DNA of 64,000 nt. Origin: an uncultured Oxalobacter sp. (GTDB lineage: Bacteria; Pseudomonadota; Gammaproteobacteria; Burkholderiales; Burkholderiaceae_D). The translations under genes and the position numbers were made by a program. Within the stretch, counting starts at the first letter, position 1. The number at the start of each line of letters is the position of its first letter. Location: NCBI GenBank assembly GCA_934401755.1, contig CAKRSU010000006.1:1-64000 (forward strand). Direction: 5' to 3'. A model generated the notes under the pieces. That model saw only the letters and a list, made by a program, of their open reading frames with translations. It did not search any database and was not told where the DNA came from. This document shows positions 1-7,667 of this stretch, in pieces.

Positions 1-73
1 GGCTGCTAAGATCTTTGGCGATTATTCCGATAAGGTTACTGGCCTCCAATTCGGTATTACTCATAAGTTCTAA
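1..73 (+). CDS. 3' end of an outer-membrane porin (partial)
   Basis: The first bases read in frame (codons from base 2) as the last 23 residues of a protein ending GLQFGITHKF, then TAA. A final aromatic residue after alternating hydrophobic residues is the usual C-terminal beta-strand signal of Gram-negative porins recognised by the BAM complex. The 5' part lies outside the window. The family call rests on this C-terminus only; another outer-membrane beta-barrel is possible. Confidence 0.55.
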   Translation, partial: AAKIFGDYSDKVTGLQFGITHKF

Positions 74-333
74 GATTTTTTTGCTAATAATATTTCAAGG
101 TCGTTTTCTTGAAAACTCTCCGAGATTTTTAAGAAAATTGATGGAAAAGTATACCCAATTTCATTACAAAAAATACCATTAAAAGAACTTCTTTTTATTT
201 TCAACAGCTCATCATAATCAAATTTAAATGGGAAAACCCCTAGCTTAACAACTCTTTATAAAAAAAGAAAAATCTTATACAATCAAGGATTAACCATCAT
301 AAAGACGGCAAATTTATCCGTCTGGAGCATAAC
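74..333. other. Intergenic region, porin to argF
   Basis: This is 260 bases of very AT-rich DNA. No ORF, tRNA or strong terminator was seen after the porin stop. A hairpin next to the argF ribosome-binding site is listed separately. A TATACAAT element at 276-283 could be a -10 box, but no convincing -35 lies at the right distance. Confidence 0.5.
303..323 (+). promoter_or_regulatory. Hairpin abutting the argF ribosome-binding site
   Basis: AGACGG (303-308) and CCGTCT (318-323) are perfect complements around a 9-nt loop. The 3' arm touches the Shine-Dalgarno GGAG (324-327), seven bases before the argF ATG. Such a stem could limit ribosome access. No regulator is implied by sequence alone. Confidence 0.4.
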
Positions 334-1248
334 ATGGCCATAAAACATTATCTGCAGTTTTCTGATTTAACACTGGCTGAATATGAATATCTTATCCAGC
401 GTGCTAGCATCATCAAAAAGAAATTTAAGAATTTTGAAACCTACCATCCTCTCCTTGATCGGACACTGGTGATGGTCTTTGAGAAAAGTTCTACTCGCAC
501 TCGTTTGTCTTTTGAAGCAGGGATGCATCAACTCGGAGGCACTGCAGTTTATCTCAATACACGCGACAGCCAGCTTGGCCGTGGAGAACCTATTGAAGAT
601 GCCGCTCAAGTAATGTCGCGTATGTCTGACATTATTATGATCAGAACTTTTGGTCATGACATTATTGAGCGCTTTGCTGCAAATTCTCGGGTTCCTGTTA
701 TTAATGGGTTAACCGATGAACATCATCCATGCCAAGTATTTGCCGATGTATTCACTTATATTGAGCATCGTGGCACCATTAAAAACAAAACGGTTGCTTG
801 GATTGGAGATGCAAATAACATGCTGTACTCTTGGTTACAAGCAGCAAAAATCTTTGATTTCCATGTCAATGTTTCAACCCCTAAAGGATACGATATTGAT
901 TATCGCTGGGTCTCTGAAGATCATAGCCATTTTACGTTATTCTCTGATCCTTCAGATGCCTGTGAAGGGGCCGACCTTGTGACAACTGACGTCTGGACCA
1001 GCATGGGATGGGAAAAAGAAAACGAAATTCGCAAAAAAGCTTTTGCTGGATGGAATGTCGATGCCGCAAAAATGGCGCGAGCAAAACCGGATGCTCTATT
1101 TATGCATTGCTTACCTGCTCATCGGGGCGAAGAAGTTGAAGCTGAAGTCATTGATGGTCCACAGTCTGTTATTTGGGATGAAGCCGAAAATCGACTGCAT
1201 GTCCAAAAAGCACTACTGGAATATTTTGTTAAAGGCAAAGTTGAATAA
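334..1248 (+). CDS. argF: Ornithine carbamoyltransferase (anabolic)
   Basis: It makes citrulline from ornithine and carbamoyl phosphate, the sixth step of arginine synthesis, in the cytoplasm. The 304 residues match the family length. The carbamoyl-phosphate site SSTRTRLSFEAG is near residue 50, HPCQ near residue 132, and the ornithine-binding HCLPAHRGEEV loop near residue 265. The ATG is preceded by GGAG at good spacing. argG follows on the same strand after about 155 bases, so the next two enzymes of the pathway are probably expressed together. Sequence context (with argG) favours the biosynthetic over the catabolic role. Confidence 0.96.
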   Translation: MAIKHYLQFSDLTLAEYEYLIQRASIIKKKFKNFETYHPLLDRTLVMVFEKSSTRTRLSFEAGMHQLGGTAVYLNTRDSQLGRGEPIEDAAQVMSRMSDIIMIRTFGHDIIERFAANSRVPVINGLTDEHHPCQVFADVFTYIEHRGTIKNKTVAWIGDANNMLYSWLQAAKIFDFHVNVSTPKGYDIDYRWVSEDHSHFTLFSDPSDACEGADLVTTDVWTSMGWEKENEIRKKAFAGWNVDAAKMARAKPDALFMHCLPAHRGEEVEAEVIDGPQSVIWDEAENRLHVQKALLEYFVKGKVE

Positions 1249-1298
1249 TTACTAAGTCGCCTCAAAAGAATTGCCATCTGTACCATTAGGCCTGTTTT

Positions 1299-1364
1299 CG
1301 TTTCAGTAGAAACGGCATAAAATATGCTGGTTAAAATCATCAGGGCGTGTCTCTATCACGCCCT
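1299..1364 (+). repeat. Three consecutive hairpins in the argF-argG spacer
   Basis: Perfect stems: CGTTTC/GAAACG (1299-1304, 1309-1314); GCATA/TATGC (1315-1319, 1323-1327); AGGGCGTG/CACGCCCT (1342-1349, 1357-1364, 7-nt loop). None has a following T-run, so they are not typical intrinsic terminators. They could be processing or stability elements in an argF-argG transcript, or leader structure of argG. Confidence 0.45.
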
Positions 1365-1403
1365 ATTCGCATACTATCCACTTGTATTACACGAAAGAAA
1401 ATT

Positions 1404-2630
1404 ATGAGCGACGTAAAGAAAGTTGTTCTCGCATACTCCGGCGGTTTAGATACCTCTGTTATTCTAAAATGGCTGCAAGATACCTATCAATGTGAAGTTG
1501 TCACTTTTACAGCTGACTTAGGTCAAGGTGAAGAATTGGATCCTGCTCGCCAAAAAGCTTTGAAATTTGGCATTAAACCTGAAAATATCTTCATCGATGA
1601 TTTGCGTGAAGAATTTGTTCGTGACTTTGTCTTCCCGATGTTCCGTGCCAATACCATTTATGAAGGAGAATATTTATTAGGCACTAGTATTGCGCGTCCT
1701 TTGATTGCAAAACGCTTAATTGAAATCGCAAAAATGACAGGCGCAGATGCCATTGCTCATGGCGCAACAGGAAAAGGGAACGATCAAGTCCGCTTTGAAC
1801 TCGGCGCTTATGCTTTAATGCCTAATGTTAAAGTCATTGCCCCATGGCGTGAATGGGATTTGACTTCGCGTGAAAAGTTATTAGCTTACGCTGAAGCTGC
1901 TGGTATTGAAATTGAAATGAAACACAAACAAGGGGGTGCTCCATACTCAATGGACGCCAACATGTTGCATATTAGCTATGAAGGGCGCTATCTAGAAAAC
2001 CCAAATGCAGAACCAGAAACTTCAATGTGGCGTTGGACTTGCAGTCCAGAAGATGCCCCTAATCAAGCAGAATATTTAGATATTGAATATGCAAAAGGTG
2101 ACATTGTTGGTTTAAATGGCAAAAAACTATCCCCTGCGGCTGTTTTAATGGAATTAAACCGTCTTGGTGCAAAACATGGCATCGGCCGTTTGGACTTAGT
2201 CGAAAATCGTTATGTCGGCATGAAATCTCGCGGTTGTTATGAAACGCCAGGGGGAACAATCATGCTAAAAGCACACCGTGCAATTGAATCCATCTGTTTG
2301 GATCGTGAAGTCGCTCACCTGAAAGATGAATTAATGCCACGTTATGCTTCTATTATCTATAACGGTTATTGGTGGTCTCCAGAACGCATTGCCTTACAAA
2401 CCTTAATTGATCACACTCAAGAACATGTTAATGGAACGGTTCGTGTTAAATTATACAAAGGTAATGTCATTGTAGTAGGTCGTGATTCTGCAAATGATTC
2501 GCTATTTGATACAACGATTGCAACTTTCGAAGATGATGCTGGTGCTTATGATCAAAAAGACGCAAACGGCTTCATCAAACTTAATGCTCTTCGTCTACGT
2601 ATCGCTGCAAACGTACGTCATAAAAAATAA
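1404..2630 (+). CDS. argG: Argininosuccinate synthase
   Basis: It joins citrulline and aspartate with ATP to give argininosuccinate. The N-type ATP pyrophosphatase P-loop AYSGGLDTS lies near residue 12, followed by [10 protein letters not shown] near residue 120. I chose the ATG at 1404 (408 residues, the usual size), which begins [14 protein letters not shown]. The reading frame stays open upstream to 1347, but that extension falls inside a hairpin and has no family resemblance. An intrinsic terminator follows the stop codon. Confidence 0.96.
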   Translation: MSDVKKVVLAYSGGLDTSVILKWLQDTYQCEVVTFTADLGQGEELDPARQKALKFGIKPENIFIDDLREEFVRDFVFPMFRANTIYEGEYLLGTSIARPLIAKRLIEIAKMTGADAIAHGATGKGNDQVRFELGAYALMPNVKVIAPWREWDLTSREKLLAYAEAAGIEIEMKHKQGGAPYSMDANMLHISYEGRYLENPNAEPETSMWRWTCSPEDAPNQAEYLDIEYAKGDIVGLNGKKLSPAAVLMELNRLGAKHGIGRLDLVENRYVGMKSRGCYETPGGTIMLKAHRAIESICLDREVAHLKDELMPRYASIIYNGYWWSPERIALQTLIDHTQEHVNGTVRVKLYKGNVIVVGRDSANDSLFDTTIATFEDDAGAYDQKDANGFIKLNALRLRIAANVRHKK

Positions 2631-2654
2631 CAGCATTGGTTATTGATCAAAAAA

Positions 2655-2683
2655 ACGGTCCTTCTTTTTCGGGCCGTTTTTTT
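2655..2683 (+). terminator. Intrinsic terminator after argG
   Basis: Stem ACGGTCC (2655-2661) pairs with GGGCCGT (2671-2677, one G-U pair) and is followed by a run of seven T residues. It sits 25 bases after the argG stop. Confidence 0.85.
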
Positions 2684-2720
2684 ATAATAGTATTTTCAAT
2701 CGTTATTAATAGGAATTTCT

Positions 2721-3581
2721 GTGTTAGGTATTATTGGTGACAGCGGCATATATAGTCTTGATGGACTAACGAATACGCATTGGGAAAAAATTGCTTCACC
2801 TTTTGGAGAACCCTCTGATGAATTACTCTTCGGCGATCTTAATGGAAACCCCTTAGTTTTTCTTCCACGACATGGTCGAGGACATAAACTATCGCCTAGT
2901 GGAATTAACTATCTTGCCAATATTGATGTACTCAAACGAGCTGGAGTCACTGATTTAATTTCTATCAGCGCAGTTGGTTCTCTGCGTGAAAATCTTCCGC
3001 CAGGAAAGTTTGTCATTGTCGATCAATTTATTGATCGTACCGTTGCTCGGCCTCGTTCCTTTTTTGGCAATGGTTGTGTTTCACATATCTCAATGGCCCA
3101 CCCGATCTGTCACCGTCTTTCGAAAATTCTTTATGAAACGGCCATTCAATTAGGCATTGATGCCACATTAGGAGGAACTTATCTCGTTATAGAAGGTCCT
3201 CAATTTTCAACCTATGCAGAATCTCAAATGTACCGCCAATGGGGATGTGATGTCATTGGCATGACCAATCTGCCTGAAGCAAAGCTCGCACGAGAAGCAG
3301 AAATGTGTTACACCACTATTGCGATGGTCACTGATTACGACTGCTGGCATCCTGATCATGACAATGTGACAGTTCAGCAAATTGTTGAAACTTTTTCTAG
3401 CAATGCCGCTAAAGCTCAAAAGCTATTGCAAGAAGCCATCCCGGTCATTCTAGCAGATACTTCCAATGTAACATGTGCTTGTCGACAAGCGTTAGAGGCT
3501 TCTCTTATCACTGACTCAAAAGCTCAAGATCCTGAACTTATAAAAAAGCTAGATGCGATTTTAGGACGTCTTCTTAAATAA
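2721..3581 (+). CDS. mtnP: S-methyl-5'-thioadenosine phosphorylase
   Basis: It splits methylthioadenosine (a by-product of polyamine and homoserine-lactone synthesis) with phosphate into adenine and 5-methylthioribose-1-phosphate. The 286 residues carry the PNP/MTAP fold motifs: FLPRHGRGH near residue 50 and GINYLANID just after it, GPQFST-AES near residue 160, GMTNLPEAKLAREAEM near residue 180 and the TDYDCW loop. The start is GTG at 2721, with AGGAA 6 bases upstream. apt follows and recycles the adenine to AMP, which makes a short salvage module. Confidence 0.93.
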   Translation: MLGIIGDSGIYSLDGLTNTHWEKIASPFGEPSDELLFGDLNGNPLVFLPRHGRGHKLSPSGINYLANIDVLKRAGVTDLISISAVGSLRENLPPGKFVIVDQFIDRTVARPRSFFGNGCVSHISMAHPICHRLSKILYETAIQLGIDATLGGTYLVIEGPQFSTYAESQMYRQWGCDVIGMTNLPEAKLAREAEMCYTTIAMVTDYDCWHPDHDNVTVQQIVETFSSNAAKAQKLLQEAIPVILADTSNVTCACRQALEASLITDSKAQDPELIKKLDAILGRLLK

Positions 3582-3674
3582 GTATACTTAGACATTAGAG
3601 CAACTTCTTAATGAGCTTACCGATTACTGGTCATTTATCCTTAACCAAAATTCGAATAATAACTTCAAAGAATT

Positions 3675-4208
3675 ATGGCAAAACAATTAACCGATTTTAT
3701 TCGTACCATTGCAGACTATCCTAAGAAAGGTGTGATGTTTCGCGACATTACAACATTAATTAATACGCCTGATGGTCTAAAAATAGCAATTGACCAACTT
3801 GCTACTCACTACAAAAACCAAACAATTGATCGCATTGCTGCGATTGAATCAAGAGGATTTATCATTGGTGCGCCGCTTGCTTATTTACTCGGCACTGGAC
3901 TTGTTTTAATTCGTAAAAAAGGGAAATTACCCTGCAAAGTTTATAGCGAAAATTATGAACTCGAATATGGCACCAATACCCTCGAAATCCATACCGATGC
4001 GATTTCGCCTGGAGAACGAGTACTCATCATAGACGATTTACTAGCGACAGGAGGAACAGCCGAAGCTGCTATTAAATTGGTCCGTCAATGCGGCGGTAAC
4101 GTTACCGAATGTGCGTTCATCATTGATTTACCTGACCTAAAAGGAAAAGAAAAATTAGCAACCTTAGGATGCTCTGCTTTTACTCTTTGCCAATTTGAAG
4201 GGGATTAA
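3675..4208 (+). CDS. apt: Adenine phosphoribosyltransferase
   Basis: It converts adenine and PRPP to AMP. The 177 residues carry IESRGFIIGAPLAY near residue 55 and the PRPP-binding motif VLIIDDLLATGGTA near residue 118. It lies 93 bases downstream of mtnP, whose product adenine is its substrate, so the two genes act in sequence. No strong Shine-Dalgarno is seen (AAAGAAT). Confidence 0.95.
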   Translation: MAKQLTDFIRTIADYPKKGVMFRDITTLINTPDGLKIAIDQLATHYKNQTIDRIAAIESRGFIIGAPLAYLLGTGLVLIRKKGKLPCKVYSENYELEYGTNTLEIHTDAISPGERVLIIDDLLATGGTAEAAIKLVRQCGGNVTECAFIIDLPDLKGKEKLATLGCSAFTLCQFEGD

Positions 4209-4315
4209 CGCTATTGAAACTCCGCTGTGATGTCACCTAAAAATAGAAATGATGGGGCTAGTCTACTAATTCAATACTAAATGACATCTAAAATTATCAA
4301 TACGATTTGTATCAT

Positions 4316-4396
4316 AATGCGTCAATAGCCTATTTCGTTATTTATAGCGACTGCTCTCTAAGATGATTTGAGCTCAATCATTCTAATTGACGCATT
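4316..4396. repeat. Perfect 11-bp inverted repeat between convergent apt and murB
   Basis: AATGCGTCAAT (4316-4326) and ATTGACGCATT (4386-4396) are exact reverse complements 59 bases apart. A near-palindrome centred on GAGCTC (4363-4381) lies between them. The region separates the ends of two convergent genes, so it may fold into a bidirectional terminating or stabilising RNA structure. No T-run supports a classic terminator. Confidence 0.5.
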
Positions 4397-4403
4397 GCAT
4401 CTA

Positions 4404-5438
4404 TCAATTAATAAAATCAGGTTCTGGCACTAACTGAACACCAAACTTTTTATAGACATCATCTTGAATGGTTCTCGCTAACTCAGCAATTTCTTCTCCT
4501 TTTGCGTCTCCACAATTAATCAGTACCAATGCCTGTGTCGCGCAAACGCCAGCATTGCCTAACCGTTTCCCTTTCCAACCACATTGATCAATTAACCAAC
4601 CTGCCGCAATACGAAATGTTCCATTGGATTGGGCATAAGCAGGAATTGTTGGAAACTTAAGTTTTAACACCGCTAAATCTTCAGCGGTAACGGTTGGATT
4701 CTGAAAAAAACTCCCGGCATTACCTTGCAAAGCCGGATTTGGCAATTTATGCTGACGAATTTCAACAACCGCTTGACTAATCTGATTTGCGGTTGGCGCA
4801 TCAATTTTTTTATTGGCAAAATAATCTGAAATATCCTTATACTTAATATTTGGAATCCATTTTCTTGGTAAAGCAAATGTAATATCCGTAATTACAAAAC
4901 GATTCTTTTCAACGTGTTTAAAAATACTATCGCGATAAGAAAAAGCGCAATCTTCTCGATCTAACTCAATAACTTGCCCTGATTGAAAATCAAATGCCCT
5001 TAAAGAATAGAAATGATCTTTCATTTCAGCACCATAAGCCCCAATATTTTGAATAGGTGCTGCACCAACAGTCCCCGGAATAAAAGAGAGATTCTCAAGT
5101 CCTGGATATCCTTGTTGCAATGTCCATTGAACAAAATCATGCCATTTTTCACCGGCATAAACACGAATATAAACAGCTTGTCCATCATCTCGTTCTATAT
5201 TGATCCCTTTATTGATTATCCTCAGGACCAACCCATTAAAACGTTCTGATACGAGCAATACATTACTTCCCCCACCAAGGATCAGACGTGGCAGATTCCG
5301 TAGTTTTTCATCTTGATAAATCCGATAAAGATCGATCAAATTATGAATTTCTACATAATAAGCAGCGACAGTATTAATGCCAAATGTATTAAGTGTCTTT
5401 AAAGAAACTTCTTGCTGAAGGAAAAAACGATTATCCAT
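4404..5438 (-). CDS. murB: UDP-N-acetylenolpyruvoylglucosamine reductase
   Basis: This FAD/NADPH enzyme reduces UDP-GlcNAc-enolpyruvate to UDP-MurNAc in peptidoglycan synthesis. The 344 residues are close to the E. coli (type I) length. Motifs are NTFGINT (substrate loop, near residue 17), LILGGGSNVLL (FAD, near residue 52), SFIPGTVGAAPIQNIGAYG (near residue 120) and NAGSFFQNP near residue 240, which contains the catalytic serine region. It is convergent with apt and divergent from yajQ. Confidence 0.95.
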   Translation of the reverse strand: MDNRFFLQQEVSLKTLNTFGINTVAAYYVEIHNLIDLYRIYQDEKLRNLPRLILGGGSNVLLVSERFNGLVLRIINKGINIERDDGQAVYIRVYAGEKWHDFVQWTLQQGYPGLENLSFIPGTVGAAPIQNIGAYGAEMKDHFYSLRAFDFQSGQVIELDREDCAFSYRDSIFKHVEKNRFVITDITFALPRKWIPNIKYKDISDYFANKKIDAPTANQISQAVVEIRQHKLPNPALQGNAGSFFQNPTVTAEDLAVLKLKFPTIPAYAQSNGTFRIAAGWLIDQCGWKGKRLGNAGVCATQALVLINCGDAKGEEIAELARTIQDDVYKKFGVQLVPEPDFIN

Positions 5439-5701
5439 AGCCCTAAAATATTATTAATTCTTAGCTTTTATTGATCACTAAAATAAAGTCTAACACAGAA
5501 AAAATAATGGGAATATTTTTAGATAATCATCGATTGCCTGATTTCAGGCTATATAACATCAACTGATTTCATCCTTTTTTAGCTTTATAATAATTTTTTC
5601 AACAGAACAAAGAATCACTATATAGAAAAGAAATTATTCGGTAGAATGCTTAGCGAATTGATCATTAACCCCTCCGTTGAGGTCTTAAAGAAAGGGATAC
5701 T
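5439..5701. other. Divergent murB-yajQ spacer
   Basis: This 263-base AT-rich spacer must hold promoters in both directions. A short perfect palindrome GCCTGA-TT-TCAGGC lies at 5536-5549 and could be an operator or a leader hairpin. No ORF of note was seen. Confidence 0.4.
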
Positions 5702-6187
5702 ATGCCATCTTTTGATGTTGTCTCTGAAGCAAACATGGTTGAAGTACATAATGCCGTTGACCAGACTAATAAAGAAATTGGTACACGCTTTGACTTTCGT
5801 GGGAGTGATGCCCGAGTTGAACAAAAAGATGCCGATTTAACCATTTTTGCAGATTCTGATTTCCAATTACGCCAAGTACAAGATGTCTTAACGAACAAAA
5901 TGACAAAACGCAAAGTGGATATTCGCTTTTTGGAAGAATCTAAGATTGAAAAAATTGGAGGAGACAAAGTCAAACAAGTCATCACCATCAGAAATGGAAT
6001 TCAATCGGATATGGCCAAAAAGATTGTCAAACTTGTTAAAGACAATAAATTGAAAGTTCAAGCCAGTATTCAAGGAGAATCTGTCCGTGTAGCGGGCAAT
6101 AAAAAAGACGATCTACAAGCAACCATGCAGATGTTACGAGAAAAAATTAAAGATATTCCATTGGAATTTAATAATTTTCGTAATTAA
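5702..6187 (+). CDS. yajQ: YajQ family nucleotide-binding protein (UPF0234)
   Basis: The 161-residue protein is typical of the family, opening [18 protein letters not shown] and containing [10 protein letters not shown] near residue 30. YajQ proteins bind nucleotides or nucleic acid, and a Xanthomonas member binds cyclic di-GMP. The role here is unknown. AAAGGGA lies just upstream of the ATG. A strong hairpin terminator follows. Confidence 0.9.
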   Translation: MPSFDVVSEANMVEVHNAVDQTNKEIGTRFDFRGSDARVEQKDADLTIFADSDFQLRQVQDVLTNKMTKRKVDIRFLEESKIEKIGGDKVKQVITIRNGIQSDMAKKIVKLVKDNKLKVQASIQGESVRVAGNKKDDLQATMQMLREKIKDIPLEFNNFRN

Positions 6188-6205
6188 TTTTCTTCATCGC
6201 TTATT

Positions 6206-6252
6206 AAAAAATCCACTGTCATTTTTATACCCAAATAACAGTGGATTTTTTC
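6206..6252. terminator. Bidirectional terminator between yajQ and aroG
   Basis: AAATCCACTGT (6209-6219) pairs perfectly with ACAGTGGATTT (6238-6248). There is an A-run before and a T-run after, so it can end both yajQ (plus strand) and aroG (minus strand). Confidence 0.8.
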
Positions 6253-6314
6253 TAATGGACTGCTTATTAACGTTTCAAATCCATTAAGCAACCCATAGAG
6301 ACGGTATTAAAAAT

Positions 6315-7379
6315 TCATTGCTTTAGAAAATCACGACGACGACGAACAGCTTCTGACAATTTATTTAGCAACATTTGACTATCTTGCCAACCAAGACAAG
6401 CATCTGTAATAGACTGACCATAAGTCAAATGCTTCCCATCCCCCAAGTCCTGCCGCCCTGCAACTAAATTAGACTCAATCATAACCCCAAAAATATTCGT
6501 ATTTCCTTTAGCAACATTTTCGGCAATATTTTCAGTAACAGGTATTTGATTTTCTGCTTTCTTATTACTATTGCCATGAGATGCATCAATCATAATATTT
6601 GGATTAATCCCATTTGTTTTTAATGATTGAACGGCAGCCTGAACACTTTCAGAATCATAATTTGGTTTAAATCCACCTCGTAAAATAATATGACAATCAG
6701 GATTTCCTTGGGTTTCAAAAATAGCCGTATGGCCACTTTTTGTGACGGATAAGAAATGATGCGGATGAGAAGCGGCCTTAATCGCATCAATCGCAATCTT
6801 GACATTGCCATCCGTTCCATTTTTAAACCCAACAGGACATGATAATCCAGAAGACAATTCACGATGGACTTGTGATTCTGTTGTACGTGCACCGATTGCC
6901 CCCCAACTGACCATATCAGCAATATATTGTGGACTAATCATATCCAAAAATTCCGTTGCAGCAGGAAGCCCTAATGTATTAATCTTCTGCAATAATTCAC
7001 GAGCAATATGTAATCCGTCATTAATGCGATAACTTTCATCTAAAAATGGATCATTAATTAATCCTTTCCAACCAATCGTTGTCCGCGGTTTTTCAAAATA
7101 AACACGCATCAAAATAATCAAATCATCTTTATAACGCTCGCTCTCTTCTCTTAAACGTTCTGCATATTCCATCGCTGCTTTCGGATCATGAATAGAACAT
7201 GGCCCAATAATAGCAATCAACCGATCATCGGTTCCGTGTAAAACATTATGAATATTATCTCGGCAAGTCGATACGGTCTGCGCCGTTTCTGTACGGCATG
7301 GAAACGCACTGAGCAACTGTGATGGTGGTGTTAGTTCTTCCATCGCAACGATACGCAGATCATCAATTGGTTTTTGCAT
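6315..7379 (-). CDS. aroG: 3-deoxy-7-phosphoheptulonate (DAHP) synthase, class I AroG/F/H type
   Basis: It condenses phosphoenolpyruvate and erythrose-4-phosphate, the entry step of the shikimate pathway. The 354 residues carry GPCSIHDP (metal-binding Cys, near residue 61), RVYFEKPRTTIGWKGL, GARTTESQVHRELSSGLSCPVGFKNGTDG, IDASHGN (His), MIESNL (Glu) and SITDACLGW (Asp). A metal-dependent, feedback-regulated enzyme is expected; which amino acid inhibits it cannot be read safely. AAGGGG lies six bases before the ATG. The upstream region is a Phe/Tyr attenuator, listed separately. Confidence 0.95.
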   Translation of the reverse strand: MQKPIDDLRIVAMEELTPPSQLLSAFPCRTETAQTVSTCRDNIHNVLHGTDDRLIAIIGPCSIHDPKAAMEYAERLREESERYKDDLIILMRVYFEKPRTTIGWKGLINDPFLDESYRINDGLHIARELLQKINTLGLPAATEFLDMISPQYIADMVSWGAIGARTTESQVHRELSSGLSCPVGFKNGTDGNVKIAIDAIKAASHPHHFLSVTKSGHTAIFETQGNPDCHIILRGGFKPNYDSESVQAAVQSLKTNGINPNIMIDASHGNSNKKAENQIPVTENIAENVAKGNTNIFGVMIESNLVAGRQDLGDGKHLTYGQSITDACLGWQDSQMLLNKLSEAVRRRRDFLKQ

Positions 7380-7401
7380 GTTTTTCCCCTTGGGTAATCA
7401 T

Positions 7402-7434
7402 AAAAAAAACCGCCAGTTATTTCCTGGCGGTTTT
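7402..7434 (-). terminator. Attenuator terminator in the aroG leader
   Basis: Reading the minus strand, AAAACCGCCAG (7434-7424) pairs perfectly with CTGGCGGTTTT (7416-7406) around a 7-nt loop and ends in eight T residues (7409-7402). It stands only about 22 bases before the aroG start and downstream of the aroG promoter and leader peptide, so it must be read through for aroG expression. ACCGCC (7431-7426) of its 5' arm is exactly complementary to GGCGGT (7482-7477) at the leader stop codon, giving an alternative antiterminator. Confidence 0.85.
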
Positions 7435-7474
7435 TGGTCTTTAATTTCATTCTATATAAGTATGACCCGTCCTT

Positions 7475-7537
7475 TCACCGCCTTTTCAGCACACGGCTAA
7501 AGAAAAAATAAAAATAAAATCGGGTGAAATTCAACAT
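7475..7537 (-). CDS. Phe/Tyr-rich leader peptide of the aroG attenuator
   Basis: This is a 20-codon ORF (ATG at 7537, TGA at 7477-7475). Codons 7-13 (7519-7499) encode F-Y-F-Y-F-F-F, and codon 4 is also Phe: six Phe and two Tyr of 20 residues. The tail SRVLKRR is followed by TGA overlapping GGCGGT, the antiterminator arm. A ribosome stalled on the aromatic codons leaves this arm free; one that reaches the stop covers it, so the terminator forms. This is the logic of the classical pheA/trp leaders. The Shine-Dalgarno is weak, which is the main doubt. Confidence 0.8.
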   Translation of the reverse strand: MLNFTRFYFYFFFSRVLKRR

Positions 7538-7570
7538 TTTATGAATAATTTCAGGTCACTAGATCGTTTT

Positions 7571-7599
7571 ATTGTAAACCAGTTTTTTACAACTGACAA
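7571..7599 (-). promoter_or_regulatory. Sigma70-type promoter of aroG
   Basis: On the minus strand, -35 TTGTCA (7599-7594), a 17-base spacer and -10 TACAAT (7576-7571) are near-consensus. The predicted start is around 7564, giving a leader of about 185 nt that contains the aromatic leader peptide and the attenuator. Confidence 0.75.
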
Positions 7600-7649
7600 A
7601 ATTTTTATTTAATCACTTTTTAAATCTATTGCTTTTGCTCCAAAATATA

Positions 7650-7667
7650 TTGAGAAAAAGCCCTCAA
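7650..7667 (-). terminator. Possible weak terminator after tldD
   Basis: TTGAG/CTCAA, with loop GGCTTTTT read on the minus strand, directly follows the tldD stop and is followed by TATATTTT. The short stem makes this tentative. Confidence 0.3.

Noticed and set aside
1347-1403. N-terminal extension of ArgG to an upstream start
   Set aside because: The extension lies over a strong hairpin, lacks a ribosome-binding site and does not resemble ArgG; the ATG at 1404 gives the family length.
7475-7537. Aromatic codon run as a chance product of a T-rich stretch
   Set aside because: The stretch is T-rich, but an ATG, in-frame stop, promoter, matching antiterminator arm and U-tailed terminator all lie in the right order, which chance does not explain well.
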